Positions 53,416 through 62,223 of a stretch of DNA of 64,000 nt are shown here, in pieces (position 1 is the first letter of the stretch; every line of letters starts with the position of its first letter). The notes beneath the pieces are model-generated. The model worked only from the letters and a program-made list of their open reading frames with translations. It had not been told where the DNA came from and did no database searches. The DNA lies in assembly GCF_001427875.1 (NCBI RefSeq), contig NZ_LMHK01000001.1:1588892-1652891 (forward strand). Direction: 5' to 3'. This stretch comes from Devosia sp. Root685. GTDB taxonomy: Bacteria; Pseudomonadota; Alphaproteobacteria; Rhizobiales; Devosiaceae. The position numbers and the translations under genes were made by a program.

Positions 53416-54920
53416 CGACCCTTCATGCTGCCCAGAATGCCGCGAACGATGGCATTGCCGAGCTTGTTGGCCACGGTGCGCGCAAAGGAGTTCATCGCCG
53501 CTTCGGCCGGCGTCTGCCGGCTCGACGTGCGTCGCGGCTGGGCGGCGCGTTCTTCGCGCGCCTGTTCCTTGGCAACCCGCTCCTGGGTGGCCCGATCATC
53601 CGCATCGTATTTGGCCCGTTCCTCCGCCAATTGCCGATCGCGCGTCCGCCGCTCCAGGATTTCAAAAGCCGATTCACGATCGACCACCGTGTCATAGAGC
53701 CCACCGACCGGCGAATTGGCCATGATCGCATCGCGCTCTGCCGGATTGAGCGGCCCCACCTGCGCCGAAGGCGGCCGGATCAGCGTCCGCCCGACCATGG
53801 ACGGAATGCCCTTGTCTTCAAGCACCGACACCAGCGCCTCGCCAATGCCCAATTGGGTGATCACTGCCTCGGTCGAAAAATCGGGATTGGGGCGGAAGGT
53901 TTCCGCTGCCACCTTCACCGCCTTCTGCTCGCGCGGCGTATAAGCGCGCAGGGCATGCTGCACGCGATTGGACAGCTGCGCCAAAACGGCTTCGGGAATA
54001 TCGATGGGGTTCTGGGTCACAAAGTAGACGCCGACGCCCTTGGAGCGGATCAGTTTTACAACCTGCTCCACCTTGTCGATCAGCGCCTTGGGCGCATCGT
54101 CGAACAAGAGATGCGCTTCATCGAAGAAGAACACCATTCTGGGCTTATCGGGATCACCGACTTCGGGCAGTTGCTCGAAGAGTTCGGAGAGCAGCCAGAG
54201 GAGGAAGGTCGAATAGAGCCGCGGCGATTGCATCAGTTGGTCGGCCGCGAGGATCGAAATGAACCCGCGCCCATCCGTATCGACCCGCATCAGATCGGCA
54301 ATTTCCAGCGCCCGCTCGCCGAAGAAATTATCGGCGCCCTGCTGTTCGAGCACCAGCAAGGCCCGCTGAATGGACCCGATGGAGGCCGTCGCCACATTGC
54401 CGTAGCGCGCCGAAATATCCTTGGCCCGCTCCTGAATATTGACCAGCATGGCGCGCAGGTCCTTGAGGTCGAGCAGCAACAGCCCTTCCTCGTCGGCAAC
54501 GCGGAAAGCGACGTTGAGTACGCCTTCCTGCGTGTCGTTGAGATCGAGAATACGGCTCAGCAGCACCGGTCCCATTTCCGAGATCGTGGCGCGAACCGGA
54601 TGTCCCTGCTTGCCGAAAAGATCCCAGAAAATCACCGGAAAGGCGTCATTGGTGTAATCGGTAAAGCCGATTTCCTCGGCCCGCTTGGTCTGCCATTCCT
54701 GGATCGGCTGGCCCTTGGCCACGCCCGACAGATCGCCCTTGATATCGGCAGCAAAGACCGGCACGCCCGCTGCCGCAAAACCCTCGGCCAGCGCCTGCAA
54801 GGTAACGGTCTTGCCCGTGCCCGTCGCCCCGGTCACGAGGCCATGGCGATTGCCATATTTGAGGCTCAGATATTCCGGCCGCGTGCTCGTGCCGAGATAG
54901 ATCTTGCCGTCCACGAGCAT
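53412..54920 (-). CDS. HerA-like ATPase (DUF853 family)
   Basis: 502 residues from ATG 54920 (GAGGTG 7 bases before it). Walker A GATGTGKT at residues 31-38, Walker B in PRMVFFFDEAHLLFDDAP, and a C-terminal charged linker region (about 425-480) rich in Arg/Glu. The DUF853 family is a group of HerA/FtsK-type motor ATPases; function in bacteria is poorly known. The downstream LOG-like gene is translationally coupled. Confidence 0.82.
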   Translation of the reverse strand: MLVDGKIYLGTSTRPEYLSLKYGNRHGLVTGATGTGKTVTLQALAEGFAAAGVPVFAADIKGDLSGVAKGQPIQEWQTKRAEEIGFTDYTNDAFPVIFWDLFGKQGHPVRATISEMGPVLLSRILDLNDTQEGVLNVAFRVADEEGLLLLDLKDLRAMLVNIQERAKDISARYGNVATASIGSIQRALLVLEQQGADNFFGERALEIADLMRVDTDGRGFISILAADQLMQSPRLYSTFLLWLLSELFEQLPEVGDPDKPRMVFFFDEAHLLFDDAPKALIDKVEQVVKLIRSKGVGVYFVTQNPIDIPEAVLAQLSNRVQHALRAYTPREQKAVKVAAETFRPNPDFSTEAVITQLGIGEALVSVLEDKGIPSMVGRTLIRPPSAQVGPLNPAERDAIMANSPVGGLYDTVVDRESAFEILERRTRDRQLAEERAKYDADDRATQERVAKEQAREERAAQPRRTSSRQTPAEAAMNSFARTVANKLGNAIVRGILGSMKGR

Positions 54921-55027
54921 GTCGTCACCTCTTTGGTCTTCTAAACTCCTGTCCGTTATAGCCAAAGCCGTTCACCACGTCTTTGGGTTTTGCTCGCCCC
55001 ATGCGCCAAAGCTGGCAGAATGAGAGC

Positions 55028-56311
55028 ATGCGCCAGAAAATTCAGATCACCCGTCGCCATGCCCTAGCCGGTCTCACCGCCCTCGCCGTCGGCCTGCCCA
55101 TGGCCGCAGAGGCGCAGACCGTAGATCTTGTTGCGGACAGCGACGCCGACCAGAGCGCGGCGCTGCAAGCAGCGCTCGATGGCGCCAGTGGCCGCCTCAC
55201 CCTCCCCGCCGGCCGCTTCCGCGTCAGCAATATCAGTTTCCCGGCCGGTTCCGTGGTCGAAGGCGTGCCCGGCGCCACCTGGCTCGTCGCCTCGGGCACA
55301 GCCATTGGCGGGTTCCTGCACCAGTCGGGCCTCGTTCTGCGCGACATCGGCTTTACCGGCGATAGCGGCAGCGACCCGCTCTTCGGCATCCAGGGTGCCG
55401 ACAATGTCACCCTCGAGCGCTGCCGCTTTTCTGAAAGCCCCGGCATCGCCCTCTCGCTGTTCCAGAGCGCCGCGACGATCCGCGATTGTGATTTCGAAAA
55501 CCACGGCGACGCCGCGATCCATTCCCTCGACAGCACCGGCCTCCTCGCCAGCGGCAATACCATTTCGGGCTGCGGCAATGCCGGCATCCGCATCTGGCGC
55601 AACGAGGCGGGCCCCGATGGCTCGATCCTCGTCAACAACCGCATCAGCAAGATCGACTGGCGCCAGGGCGGCAATGGCCAGAACGGCAATGGTATCAATG
55701 TCTACCTCGCCGACGAAGTGGTCGTCGCCGACAATCACATTTCCGACTGCGCCTTCACCGCCGTGCGCCTCAACACCACCAAAAACTGCCAGGTCACCGG
55801 AAACATCTGCCGCACCTGCGGCGAGGTCGCGATTTTCTCGGAATTCGGCTTTTCCGGCTCGATCATCGCCGACAACGTGGTCGACGGCGCCGCCACCGGC
55901 ATTTCCATCACCAATCTCGACAGCAATGGGCATCTGGCCGTCTGTTCGGGCAATATCGTGCGCAATATCTCGCCCAAATCCGCGGTCAATCCGGACACGG
56001 TACCAGTCGGCATCTATGTCGAAGCCGAAGTCGCCGTCACCGGCAACGTGGTCGAAAACGTCCCCGGCGTCGCCATCGCCGCCGGCTTCGGCAGTTTCAT
56101 GCGCTCCGTCGTCATCACCAGCAACGTCGTCTATGCCAGCAATATCGGCATCGGCGTTTCCGTCGCCGAAGGCGCCGGCAAGGTGCTGATCGCGGACAAT
56201 ATGGTGCACGAGCCAAGCGTCGGCGAAATCGTCGGGCTGAAATGGACCGAGGTTGCGGAAACCGACCTGAGGGCCGTAGTGGACCGCTACCCACACGTGA
56301 CGATCCGGTGA
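55028..56311 (+). CDS. TAT-exported parallel beta-helix protein (TIGR03808-like)
   Basis: 427 residues from ATG 55028. The start has a twin-arginine signal (QITRRHALAGLTALAVG), cleavage near EAQT. The body consists of right-handed beta-helix repeats with NxIxGxxxxGI patterns (SGNTISGCGNAGIRIW; ADNHISDCAFTAVRLN; TGNVVENVPGVAIAA). It fits the TAT-translocated repetitive protein family TIGR03808 of Rhizobiales. Function unknown, likely carbohydrate-related. Confidence 0.85.
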   Translation: MRQKIQITRRHALAGLTALAVGLPMAAEAQTVDLVADSDADQSAALQAALDGASGRLTLPAGRFRVSNISFPAGSVVEGVPGATWLVASGTAIGGFLHQSGLVLRDIGFTGDSGSDPLFGIQGADNVTLERCRFSESPGIALSLFQSAATIRDCDFENHGDAAIHSLDSTGLLASGNTISGCGNAGIRIWRNEAGPDGSILVNNRISKIDWRQGGNGQNGNGINVYLADEVVVADNHISDCAFTAVRLNTTKNCQVTGNICRTCGEVAIFSEFGFSGSIIADNVVDGAATGISITNLDSNGHLAVCSGNIVRNISPKSAVNPDTVPVGIYVEAEVAVTGNVVENVPGVAIAAGFGSFMRSVVITSNVVYASNIGIGVSVAEGAGKVLIADNMVHEPSVGEIVGLKWTEVAETDLRAVVDRYPHVTIR

Positions 56312-56340
56312 GCCGCGGGCCTCTAGACCCTCCAAAAACA

Positions 56341-56413
56341 CGGCGTCATTCCCGCGCAAGCGGGAATCTCTGTTTCGGCGCGAGAGATTCCCGCTTTCGC
56401 GGGAATGACGCGG
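56341..56413. repeat. paired CCCGCGAAAGCGGG repeat
   Basis: Two inverted hairpin units (CATTCCCGCGCAAGCGGGAA and TTCCCGCTTTCGCGGGAATG) separated by about 20 bases, between the beta-helix gene and the convergent asparaginase gene. It can fold into a long outer stem or two hairpins. Confidence 0.85.
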
Positions 56414-56437
56414 TGGAAGCGGGGCGTCAACCCACCC

Positions 56438-57436
56438 CTAAAAAGCCGCCCGCACTTCCCCCACCACGGCCTTGCGCACATTCACCGTCGGCTGCCGCGC
56501 AAAACCCTCAAGCACCGCTCTCTGCCCCGCATCCGGCTCGGCAAATTTCAGCAGCAGTCCCGCAACCATAGCCTGGCTCGCCGCCATATTGCCGTCGTCG
56601 CATTTGAGCGCATAACCCCAACCTCTGTCGCGAATGGCGCCACATTGCACGCCTTCCGCGCCCCCCTTTTGCATGACGCGGCCGCCAAAGGCCTCCATCA
56701 CCAGCGTATCGAGATGCCCCGTCCCCGCCACCAGATGCGGATGTTTCGTCGCCGCATCGAACAGCGCCCGCGCCCCCGCCGCATGCCCGGCATCGAGCCC
56801 CTCGCCCGTCGCCATGCGCACAAAACCATGCGCCCAGGCCCGGAGCGGCGCCGCCCAAGTGGGAATGGAACAACCATCGGTGCCGCAACGATCTTCCGTC
56901 AGCCCCTCGCCGATCACCAGCTCCACCGCCGCGCGCACCGCGCGCTGCACATCATGCTCGCGCTTCACATAGTCCGTCGTCGGCACGCCCATGGCCAAAG
57001 CCACGCTCAACATGCCCGCATGTTTCCCCGAGCAATTGTTATGAAGCGCACTCGGCTCCTCCTGCCGCGCCCGCAGCGCCTCGCGCGCCGCCCCATTGGT
57101 CGGCTGATGCGCGCCGCATTCGAGATCGGCCACCGACAAACCCATGCGCCCGAGGAAATTGGCGACATTGGTCACATGGTCGTCTTCGCCGTGATGGGAT
57201 GCACAGGCCAGCGCCAGTTCCTCGCTCGAATGATGAAACCGCTCGACCGCGTGCCGATCAAAAATCGCGAGAGCCTGCATGGATTTGATCGCCGAGCGCG
57301 GAAAGACCGGCCGCTCGATGTCGCCCGATGAGGCGATCACCCTGCCGCTCGCATCCATCACCACAAAGGCGCCGCGATGGCGGTTTTCCACCCAGTTGCC
57401 GCGCACGGCTTCGGCGAGAACGGGATTGGCATCCAT
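56438..57436 (-). CDS. L-asparaginase, class 3 (ReAV-type, zinc-dependent)
   Basis: 332 residues. Residues that match the characterised Rhizobium etli ReAV enzyme by number: Ser48 and Lys51 (SAIKSMQ), Cys135 and Lys138 (NNCSGKHAG), Cys189 (CGTDGCS), the last three being the zinc-binding set. The enzyme hydrolyses asparagine to aspartate and ammonia. ATG 57436 lies 3 bases after the T-run of a hairpin, and its ribosome binding site CGGAG is within the hairpin stem. Confidence 0.92.
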   Translation of the reverse strand: MDANPVLAEAVRGNWVENRHRGAFVVMDASGRVIASSGDIERPVFPRSAIKSMQALAIFDRHAVERFHHSSEELALACASHHGEDDHVTNVANFLGRMGLSVADLECGAHQPTNGAAREALRARQEEPSALHNNCSGKHAGMLSVALAMGVPTTDYVKREHDVQRAVRAAVELVIGEGLTEDRCGTDGCSIPTWAAPLRAWAHGFVRMATGEGLDAGHAAGARALFDAATKHPHLVAGTGHLDTLVMEAFGGRVMQKGGAEGVQCGAIRDRGWGYALKCDDGNMAASQAMVAGLLLKFAEPDAGQRAVLEGFARQPTVNVRKAVVGEVRAAF

Positions 57437-57439
57437 GAC

Positions 57440-57487
57440 AAAAAACTCCGGCCCTGACTGTCCCTTTGGAACAGTGCAGAGCCGGAA
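57440..57487 (-). terminator. terminator/attenuator abutting the asparaginase start
   Basis: On the minus strand a long stem (TCCGGC...ACTGT paired with ACAGT...GCCGGA, about 14 pairs with two small defects) ends in six Ts. It ends 3 bases before the asparaginase ATG and can hide its ribosome binding site. It could also be the terminator of the SH3-domain gene upstream. Confidence 0.8.
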
Positions 57488-57550
57488 AAGTCAATGCATG
57501 GGTAGGAGGCAGGCACGTCAGGTCACGCCGGGCAAACGGCGCTTGGAAAA

Positions 57551-57889
57551 TCAGATGTCCCAGTCTTTCATCGGGGTCAGAAAGCGCGAATTGACCCAGC
57601 CGCTGACATTCTGACGCTCGACGAGGCACCAATCGGCACTCTTGGGAACGGTAATGCAGCGCTCGACCCAGACCGGCGTACCGGGCGCAAAGGCGCCGAT
57701 CTTCTGGGAATAGCTGGCTGGCCACTTGCGCACATTCAGCTGGTCCCAATGGGCGACATTGCTGACCCGCGCCATCTTGTCGACGGAATAACCGGCTGCC
57801 ATGGCGGGCTGCACGGCAAAGCCGGCGGCTGCGGTGACGACCAGGCCACAGAGCGTGGCGACCAGTACCTTTTCCTGTGACTTGTTCAT
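57551..57889 (-). CDS. secreted SH3-domain protein
   Basis: 112 residues from ATG 57889 (GAGGG 8 bases upstream; a GTG two codons earlier is rejected). Signal peptide to about residue 32 (AMA-AG). The rest has SH3-like features (LNVRKWPAS, VWVERCITVP, WCLVERQNVSGWVNSRFL) with one likely disulfide. Perhaps binds the cell wall. Confidence 0.75.
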   Translation of the reverse strand: MNKSQEKVLVATLCGLVVTAAAGFAVQPAMAAGYSVDKMARVSNVAHWDQLNVRKWPASYSQKIGAFAPGTPVWVERCITVPKSADWCLVERQNVSGWVNSRFLTPMKDWDI

Positions 57890-57993
57890 TTTCACGACCC
57901 TCAGGGAATTTCGTTGTTGGGGCCAGATTGCCCCGCCCCGATTGAACCCACCCTGATGGGCGGGTTCAGTTTCCGTTCATAAAACGTGCGGGT

Positions 57994-58413
57994 TCAGTTC
58001 ATGTCGCGCTGCAGGACATAGAGAACGATGCTGTCATGGGCGCCGAAGCGCAGCGACACCACGTCATTCTGGTCGTATCCCTTGGCGGTCAGCGCCGCCA
58101 TCAGCGTCGCGTTGCGGGCAATCGGCGCGCGCAGGTGGTTCACATTGCCATTCGCAAAGATCGCGCCATAGGCGTTCTTGCCGGACACAGTCAGGTCCTC
58201 GCAGATCGCCTGCAGACCAACGCGATTGCCCTTGATCGCGGCGATATCGGCCTGATGAACGCTGCGCATATGGCCCACCATTTCTTCGCAATTGGTGGGC
58301 GAGGGCGAAGGAGCGGGATGGTTCGGCCCGCCGGCGACCTGGGCGGCGCTGGTCATGACAGAGGTCAGGGTGAACATGCCGGCAACGATGGCAAAAGTGG
58401 TGGTCTTGAGCAT
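57994..58413 (-). CDS. secreted protein, unknown
   Basis: 139 residues from ATG 58413 (GGAG, 8 bases upstream). Signal peptide to about residue 24 (MTSAAQ), a short Pro/Ser linker, then a helical domain with two Cys residues. No family recognised. A longer upstream reading frame was rejected for lack of signal and ribosome binding site. Confidence 0.65.
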   Translation of the reverse strand: MLKTTTFAIVAGMFTLTSVMTSAAQVAGGPNHPAPSPSPTNCEEMVGHMRSVHQADIAAIKGNRVGLQAICEDLTVSGKNAYGAIFANGNVNHLRAPIARNATLMAALTAKGYDQNDVVSLRFGAHDSIVLYVLQRDMN

Positions 58414-58649
58414 TTTGTTTCTCCAGTTTGGGTTCGGCATCCGCCCCTCGCGGACCGCCTGAGGTTTCGATGGCTTGGCATCGAGCATGGCGGGGTTATG
58501 AGCCCCTGCCTTTGAACCCGCCCTGAGAGCCGCATTCATCTTCCGTTAACCGGCAAAACCCCGGACGCCGAGCGTCATTCGGTTGGCAGAAAGCCAAATT
58601 CCGCATAGGTTCGGACAACAAAATCAGCGTGTAAAATGAGGAGGTTCGG

Positions 58650-59513
58650 ATGAAAAAGGTGCTGGTGACCGGCGGCAGCGGCAAGCTTGGCCGCGCCGTG
58701 CTGCGCGATCTCGTCGCCCATGGCTATGATGTCCTCAACATCGACCAACAGGCCCTCAGCGAACCGATCTGCCCCTCGGTCAGGATCGATCTCACCAATT
58801 TCGGCGAAGTCGCTTCGGCCATTCTCGGCGGCGTCGATGAGCGCGGCGGGCCGTTCGACGCGGTCGTCCATCTCGCCGCCATTCCCGCGCCGGGCCTTGC
58901 CGCCAACGCGAAAACCTTCGCCAATAATGTGCCGACGACCTACAATATCTTCGAAGCCTGCCGCCTCGCCAAAATCAAGAACGTCGTCTTTGCCTCGAGC
59001 GAAACCGTGCTCGGCCTGCCCTTCGACACGCCCCCGCCCTACGCCCCGGTCGATGAGGACTATTTCCCGCGCCCCGAAAGCGCCTATTCGCTGGGTAAAC
59101 TGCTCGACGAAACCATGGCCGCCCAGTTCTGCCGCTGGGATCCGGAATTGCGCATTGTCGGCCTCCGGTTCTCAAACGTCATGTACCCGGAAGACTACGC
59201 CGCCTTCCCCGGCTTCGACAGCGACCCCAAAAAGCGCAAATGGAATCTCTGGGCCTATATCGACGCCCGCGACGGCGCCCAGGCCGTCCGCCGCTCCCTC
59301 CAGGCCGATTTCAAAGGTTTTGAAGCCTTCATCATCGCCAATGCGGATTCGGTCATGACCCGCTCCAACATTTCGCTCCTCGCCGAAGTGTTTCCCGGCG
59401 TGCCGCAAAAGGGAAACATCCCCGCCAATGGCACCCTGCTCTCAATCGAGAAGGCCAAGCGGATGCTGGGCTATTCGCCGCAGTTTTCGTGGCGGAATGA
59501 GGTGGGGAAATAG
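58650..59513 (+). CDS. NAD-dependent epimerase/dehydratase (extended SDR)
   Basis: 287 residues with GAGGAGG 5 bases before ATG. Rossmann motif TGGSGKLGRAVLRDL, then VHLAAIPAPG, and the catalytic YxxxK in SAYSLGKLL (Ser-Ala-Tyr-x3-Lys) . Substrate unknown; as a neighbour of the rhamnose uptake genes it could act on a sugar, but it is on the other strand. Confidence 0.87.
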   Translation: MKKVLVTGGSGKLGRAVLRDLVAHGYDVLNIDQQALSEPICPSVRIDLTNFGEVASAILGGVDERGGPFDAVVHLAAIPAPGLAANAKTFANNVPTTYNIFEACRLAKIKNVVFASSETVLGLPFDTPPPYAPVDEDYFPRPESAYSLGKLLDETMAAQFCRWDPELRIVGLRFSNVMYPEDYAAFPGFDSDPKKRKWNLWAYIDARDGAQAVRRSLQADFKGFEAFIIANADSVMTRSNISLLAEVFPGVPQKGNIPANGTLLSIEKAKRMLGYSPQFSWRNEVGK

Positions 59514-59530
59514 GGGCAAGGCCCCCCATC

Positions 59531-59604
59531 ACCGCGTCATCCCCGCGAAAGCGGGGATCCTGCCTCCAAATAGAGATTCCCGCTTTCGCGGGAATGACGC
59601 CGTG
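59531..59604. repeat. paired CCCGCGAAAGCGGG repeat
   Basis: Two inverted hairpin units (GTCATCCCCGCGAAAGCGGG and ATTCCCGCTTTCGCGGGAAT) after the epimerase gene. Confidence 0.85.
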
Positions 59605-59635
59605 GATGACCGCGGCCCGAGAGCTACCGGCAGAT

Positions 59636-59718
59636 CCCTCCCCCTACCAGGCTCCGACCCGTCCCGCAGGGCAAACTGCTCCAGTGGAGCAGTTTGAGGC
59701 GAGGAGGCTAGGTGGGGG
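59636..59718. repeat. interrupted CCTCCCCCTACCAGG repeat
   Basis: A CCTCCCCCTACCAG arm is broken by a GCTCCAGTGGAGC palindrome segment (59672-59703) before GGAGGCTAGGTGGGGGT resumes. This shows one repeat family inserted into another. Confidence 0.7.
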
Positions 59719-59721
59719 TGG

Positions 59722-60054
59722 TCACTTCATCCAGAAAACAGGCACCAGATCCACCGACACCGGCTCGTTCTTCTCGTTCGTCGCCATCACATCGGCCATA
59801 TGCGCCCACCAGCGCTTCATAACTTCAGTCTGTGGCAGGTCTTCCATCGTGTGATCCACCCGGCGCCACAACACGCCGAACAGCGTGTTGGTCTCTTCGT
59901 CGAGGTGAATGGAATAATCCTTCACCCCCGCCTCGTGCAGCAGATCGACCAGTTCGGGAAAAATCTCGTCGTGGCGCTTTTTATATTCCGCCGCCATGCC
60001 GGGATTGAGATGCATCTTGAAGGCGTGCTTTTCGTAGCCTGAATCTTCGATCAT
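59722..60054 (-). CDS. rhaM: L-rhamnose mutarotase
   Basis: 110 residues from ATG 60054, overlapping the rhaQ stop (ATGA). RhaM family patterns: [20 protein letters not shown], the His/Tyr set ([17 protein letters not shown]) and [11 protein letters not shown]. It interconverts the anomers of L-rhamnose after uptake. Last gene of the operon. Confidence 0.92.
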   Translation of the reverse strand: MIEDSGYEKHAFKMHLNPGMAAEYKKRHDEIFPELVDLLHEAGVKDYSIHLDEETNTLFGVLWRRVDHTMEDLPQTEVMKRWWAHMADVMATNEKNEPVSVDLVPVFWMK

Positions 60055-61052
60055 GCTTTGCGCTGCCTCCACATGCGGAACAGAATCGGCAGCGCGATCA
60101 CCACGATCAGCAGCGCACCGATGAAAATCGACATCACGATCCCCGGCACATTGAGCAGCCCGAGCCCGAAGGTCACAAGGCCCATGATCAGCGCCGCCAG
60201 CACCACGCCGACAATGGTGCCCGACCCGCCAAGGATCGACACCCCACCGAGAACCACCATGGTCACCGCTTCAAGCTCAAAGCCCTGCGCGATGGATGGC
60301 CGGGTCGAGCCCAGCCGCGCCGTCAACAGCACCGCCGCCATGCCGCTCATCAGACCCGTCAGGCAGAACAGCACGAACTTGATGCGATCGACGCGCACGC
60401 CGGAAAACCGCGCCGCCGTCGCATTATTGCCGATGGCAAAGACCCTGCGGCCGAAATTGGTGTGGTGCAGCAACACATAGAAGATGACGGCGCAGACAAG
60501 GAACAGCACCAGTTCGAACGAGATCACCCAGAACACATAGCCCTGTCCGAACCAGGAAAAACTGGCCGGATAGCCCTTAAAGCTCTGATCGCCGAGGACG
60601 ATATAGGCCACCCCGCGAAAGAGGCTCATCGTGCCGATGGTCACGACGATGGAGGGCAGTTTCAGCCCGGTCACCAAAAACCCATTGAACGCCCCGCACA
60701 GAATGCCGACGCCAATCCCCACCCCCACCAGCACGGGCGTATCCGCCCCCGCCTGCAGCGCCAGGCCCATGAGCGTTGAGGCCAGCGCGATGATCGAGGC
60801 CACCGACAGGTCGATTTCACCGGTGATGATGACCAGCGCCATGGCCAGCGCAATCAGCGCCTTCTCGGTGAAGTTGAACGTCATGTCGCTCAAGCTCCAC
60901 TCATTGAGGAAGTAGGGCGAGGCAAACGAATTGGCGATGAAAATGGCCAAAGCCACGAGGATAAGCAGGCTTTCCCAGCTCAGCACGGCGGATTTGACGG
61001 GGTTGTCGAGCCGATCCGGAAGCTGGCGGCCGGTTGCGGTCTGGTCGGTCAT
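60051..61052 (-). CDS. rhaQ: rhamnose ABC transporter permease
   Basis: 333 residues, about ten helices of the BPD_transp_2 type, with the [15 protein letters not shown] loop and [20 protein letters not shown]. It pairs with RhaP. Its start lies 191 bases after the rhaP stop, a gap filled by an inverted repeat. Confidence 0.87.
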   Translation of the reverse strand: MTDQTATGRQLPDRLDNPVKSAVLSWESLLILVALAIFIANSFASPYFLNEWSLSDMTFNFTEKALIALAMALVIITGEIDLSVASIIALASTLMGLALQAGADTPVLVGVGIGVGILCGAFNGFLVTGLKLPSIVVTIGTMSLFRGVAYIVLGDQSFKGYPASFSWFGQGYVFWVISFELVLFLVCAVIFYVLLHHTNFGRRVFAIGNNATAARFSGVRVDRIKFVLFCLTGLMSGMAAVLLTARLGSTRPSIAQGFELEAVTMVVLGGVSILGGSGTIVGVVLAALIMGLVTFGLGLLNVPGIVMSIFIGALLIVVIALPILFRMWRQRKA

Positions 61053-61102
61053 GCGGCGGCTCCCGGCGCGAGAGTGGAAATGGATAGGGTTGAGCGTGCC
61101 GC

Positions 61103-61219
61103 CACCCCCTCCCGGCCTCCCCCATCAAGGGGGAGGTGCAGGGACGGTGTATGAGGCAAAATCTCGCCCCCAACTCGATGCGACACCTCCCCCTTGATGG
61201 GGGAGGTTGGGAGGGGGTG
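61103..61219. repeat. 117-bp inverted repeat element (copy 3 of 3)
   Basis: Arms CACCCCCTCCCGGCCTCCCC and the complementary end around an inner AACTCGAT. It interrupts the rhaP-rhaQ junction without breaking either gene. Confidence 0.85.
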
Positions 61220-61242
61220 ATGCGATGTTGCGGCTATGCTCA

Positions 61243-62223
61243 TCATGCCCCCGCCTCCGCCTTCTTGAGAATAATCCGCCCCTTGGTCCGTTCACTCCGG
61301 CCATTGAGCACCACGGCGATCAGGATCGCCGCCCCCGAAATCGCCATCTGCCAGAACGGCGAAACCCCAATCACCGGCAGGGCATTATTCACAACCCCGA
61401 GGAACAGCGCCCCAAGCAAGGCTCCGGCCACAGTGCCGATGCCTCCAGCAATCGACACCCCACCAATGACGCAGGCAGCAACGATGGTCAGTTCATAGCC
61501 GCCGGCCACCTCCACCGAGGCGATCACATAGCGCGAAATCCAGAGATAGCCGCAGAGCCCCGAAATGGCGCCCGCCAGCACGAAAGCCAAAAACTTGGTC
61601 CGCCCCACATTGATGCCGGTGTAAACCGCCGCCGTGGGATTGACGCCGATGGCATAAAAGGCCCGGCCCGCCGCCGTGCGGGTCATCAACAGGTAGACGA
61701 GCGCCGCCACGACAATGGCAAACCAGCTCAGGATCGGCAGGCCGAGGAAAGAGCCGCGCTGAAGCTGGATGAAATCCTGGCTCATCTGCGCCGCGTTGAC
61801 CCAGGCGCCGCCCGAAATGACAAAAACGAGGCCACGGAAAATTGTCAGCGTGCCGAGCGTCACGACGATGGGCGGAATATCGAGCTTCCAGACGAGGATA
61901 CCGTTAAAGGCCCCCAGCGCCGAGCCGATCACCACCGACCCGGCGATCAGCAGCGGGATCGGCACGCCGGGTGCCGCCGCATTGATCATGGCGACAATCA
62001 TCCCCGTCAGCGCCAGATTGGACGCCATCGAAAGGTCGATGGAGCGGGTCAGAATGACCGCCATCTGCCCCATCGCCAGCATCATCAGAATGGATGTGTC
62101 GTTGAAAATCGTAAGCAGGTTGCCCGGCTGGGAGAAGCGCGGGAAGCGCAGGGTCACGAGCGCGATGACGGCTAGAATGCCGAGTGCCAGCCAAAGCTCG
62201 CGGGTCTTGAAAAGCCGGGTCAT
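61243..62223 (-). CDS. rhaP: rhamnose ABC transporter permease
   Basis: 326 residues, about ten helices, with RSIDLSMASNLALTGM and VTLGTLTIFRGLVFVISGGA. It overlaps the rhaT stop by 4 bases (ATGA). Confidence 0.87.
   Translation of the reverse strand: MTRLFKTRELWLALGILAVIALVTLRFPRFSQPGNLLTIFNDTSILMMLAMGQMAVILTRSIDLSMASNLALTGMIVAMINAAAPGVPIPLLIAGSVVIGSALGAFNGILVWKLDIPPIVVTLGTLTIFRGLVFVISGGAWVNAAQMSQDFIQLQRGSFLGLPILSWFAIVVAALVYLLMTRTAAGRAFYAIGVNPTAAVYTGINVGRTKFLAFVLAGAISGLCGYLWISRYVIASVEVAGGYELTIVAACVIGGVSIAGGIGTVAGALLGALFLGVVNNALPVIGVSPFWQMAISGAAILIAVVLNGRSERTKGRIILKKAEAGA

Noticed and set aside
61207..62175. 322-codon plus-strand frame opposite rhaP
   Set aside because: Charged, low-complexity shadow; rhaP has coherent membrane helices and operon overlaps.
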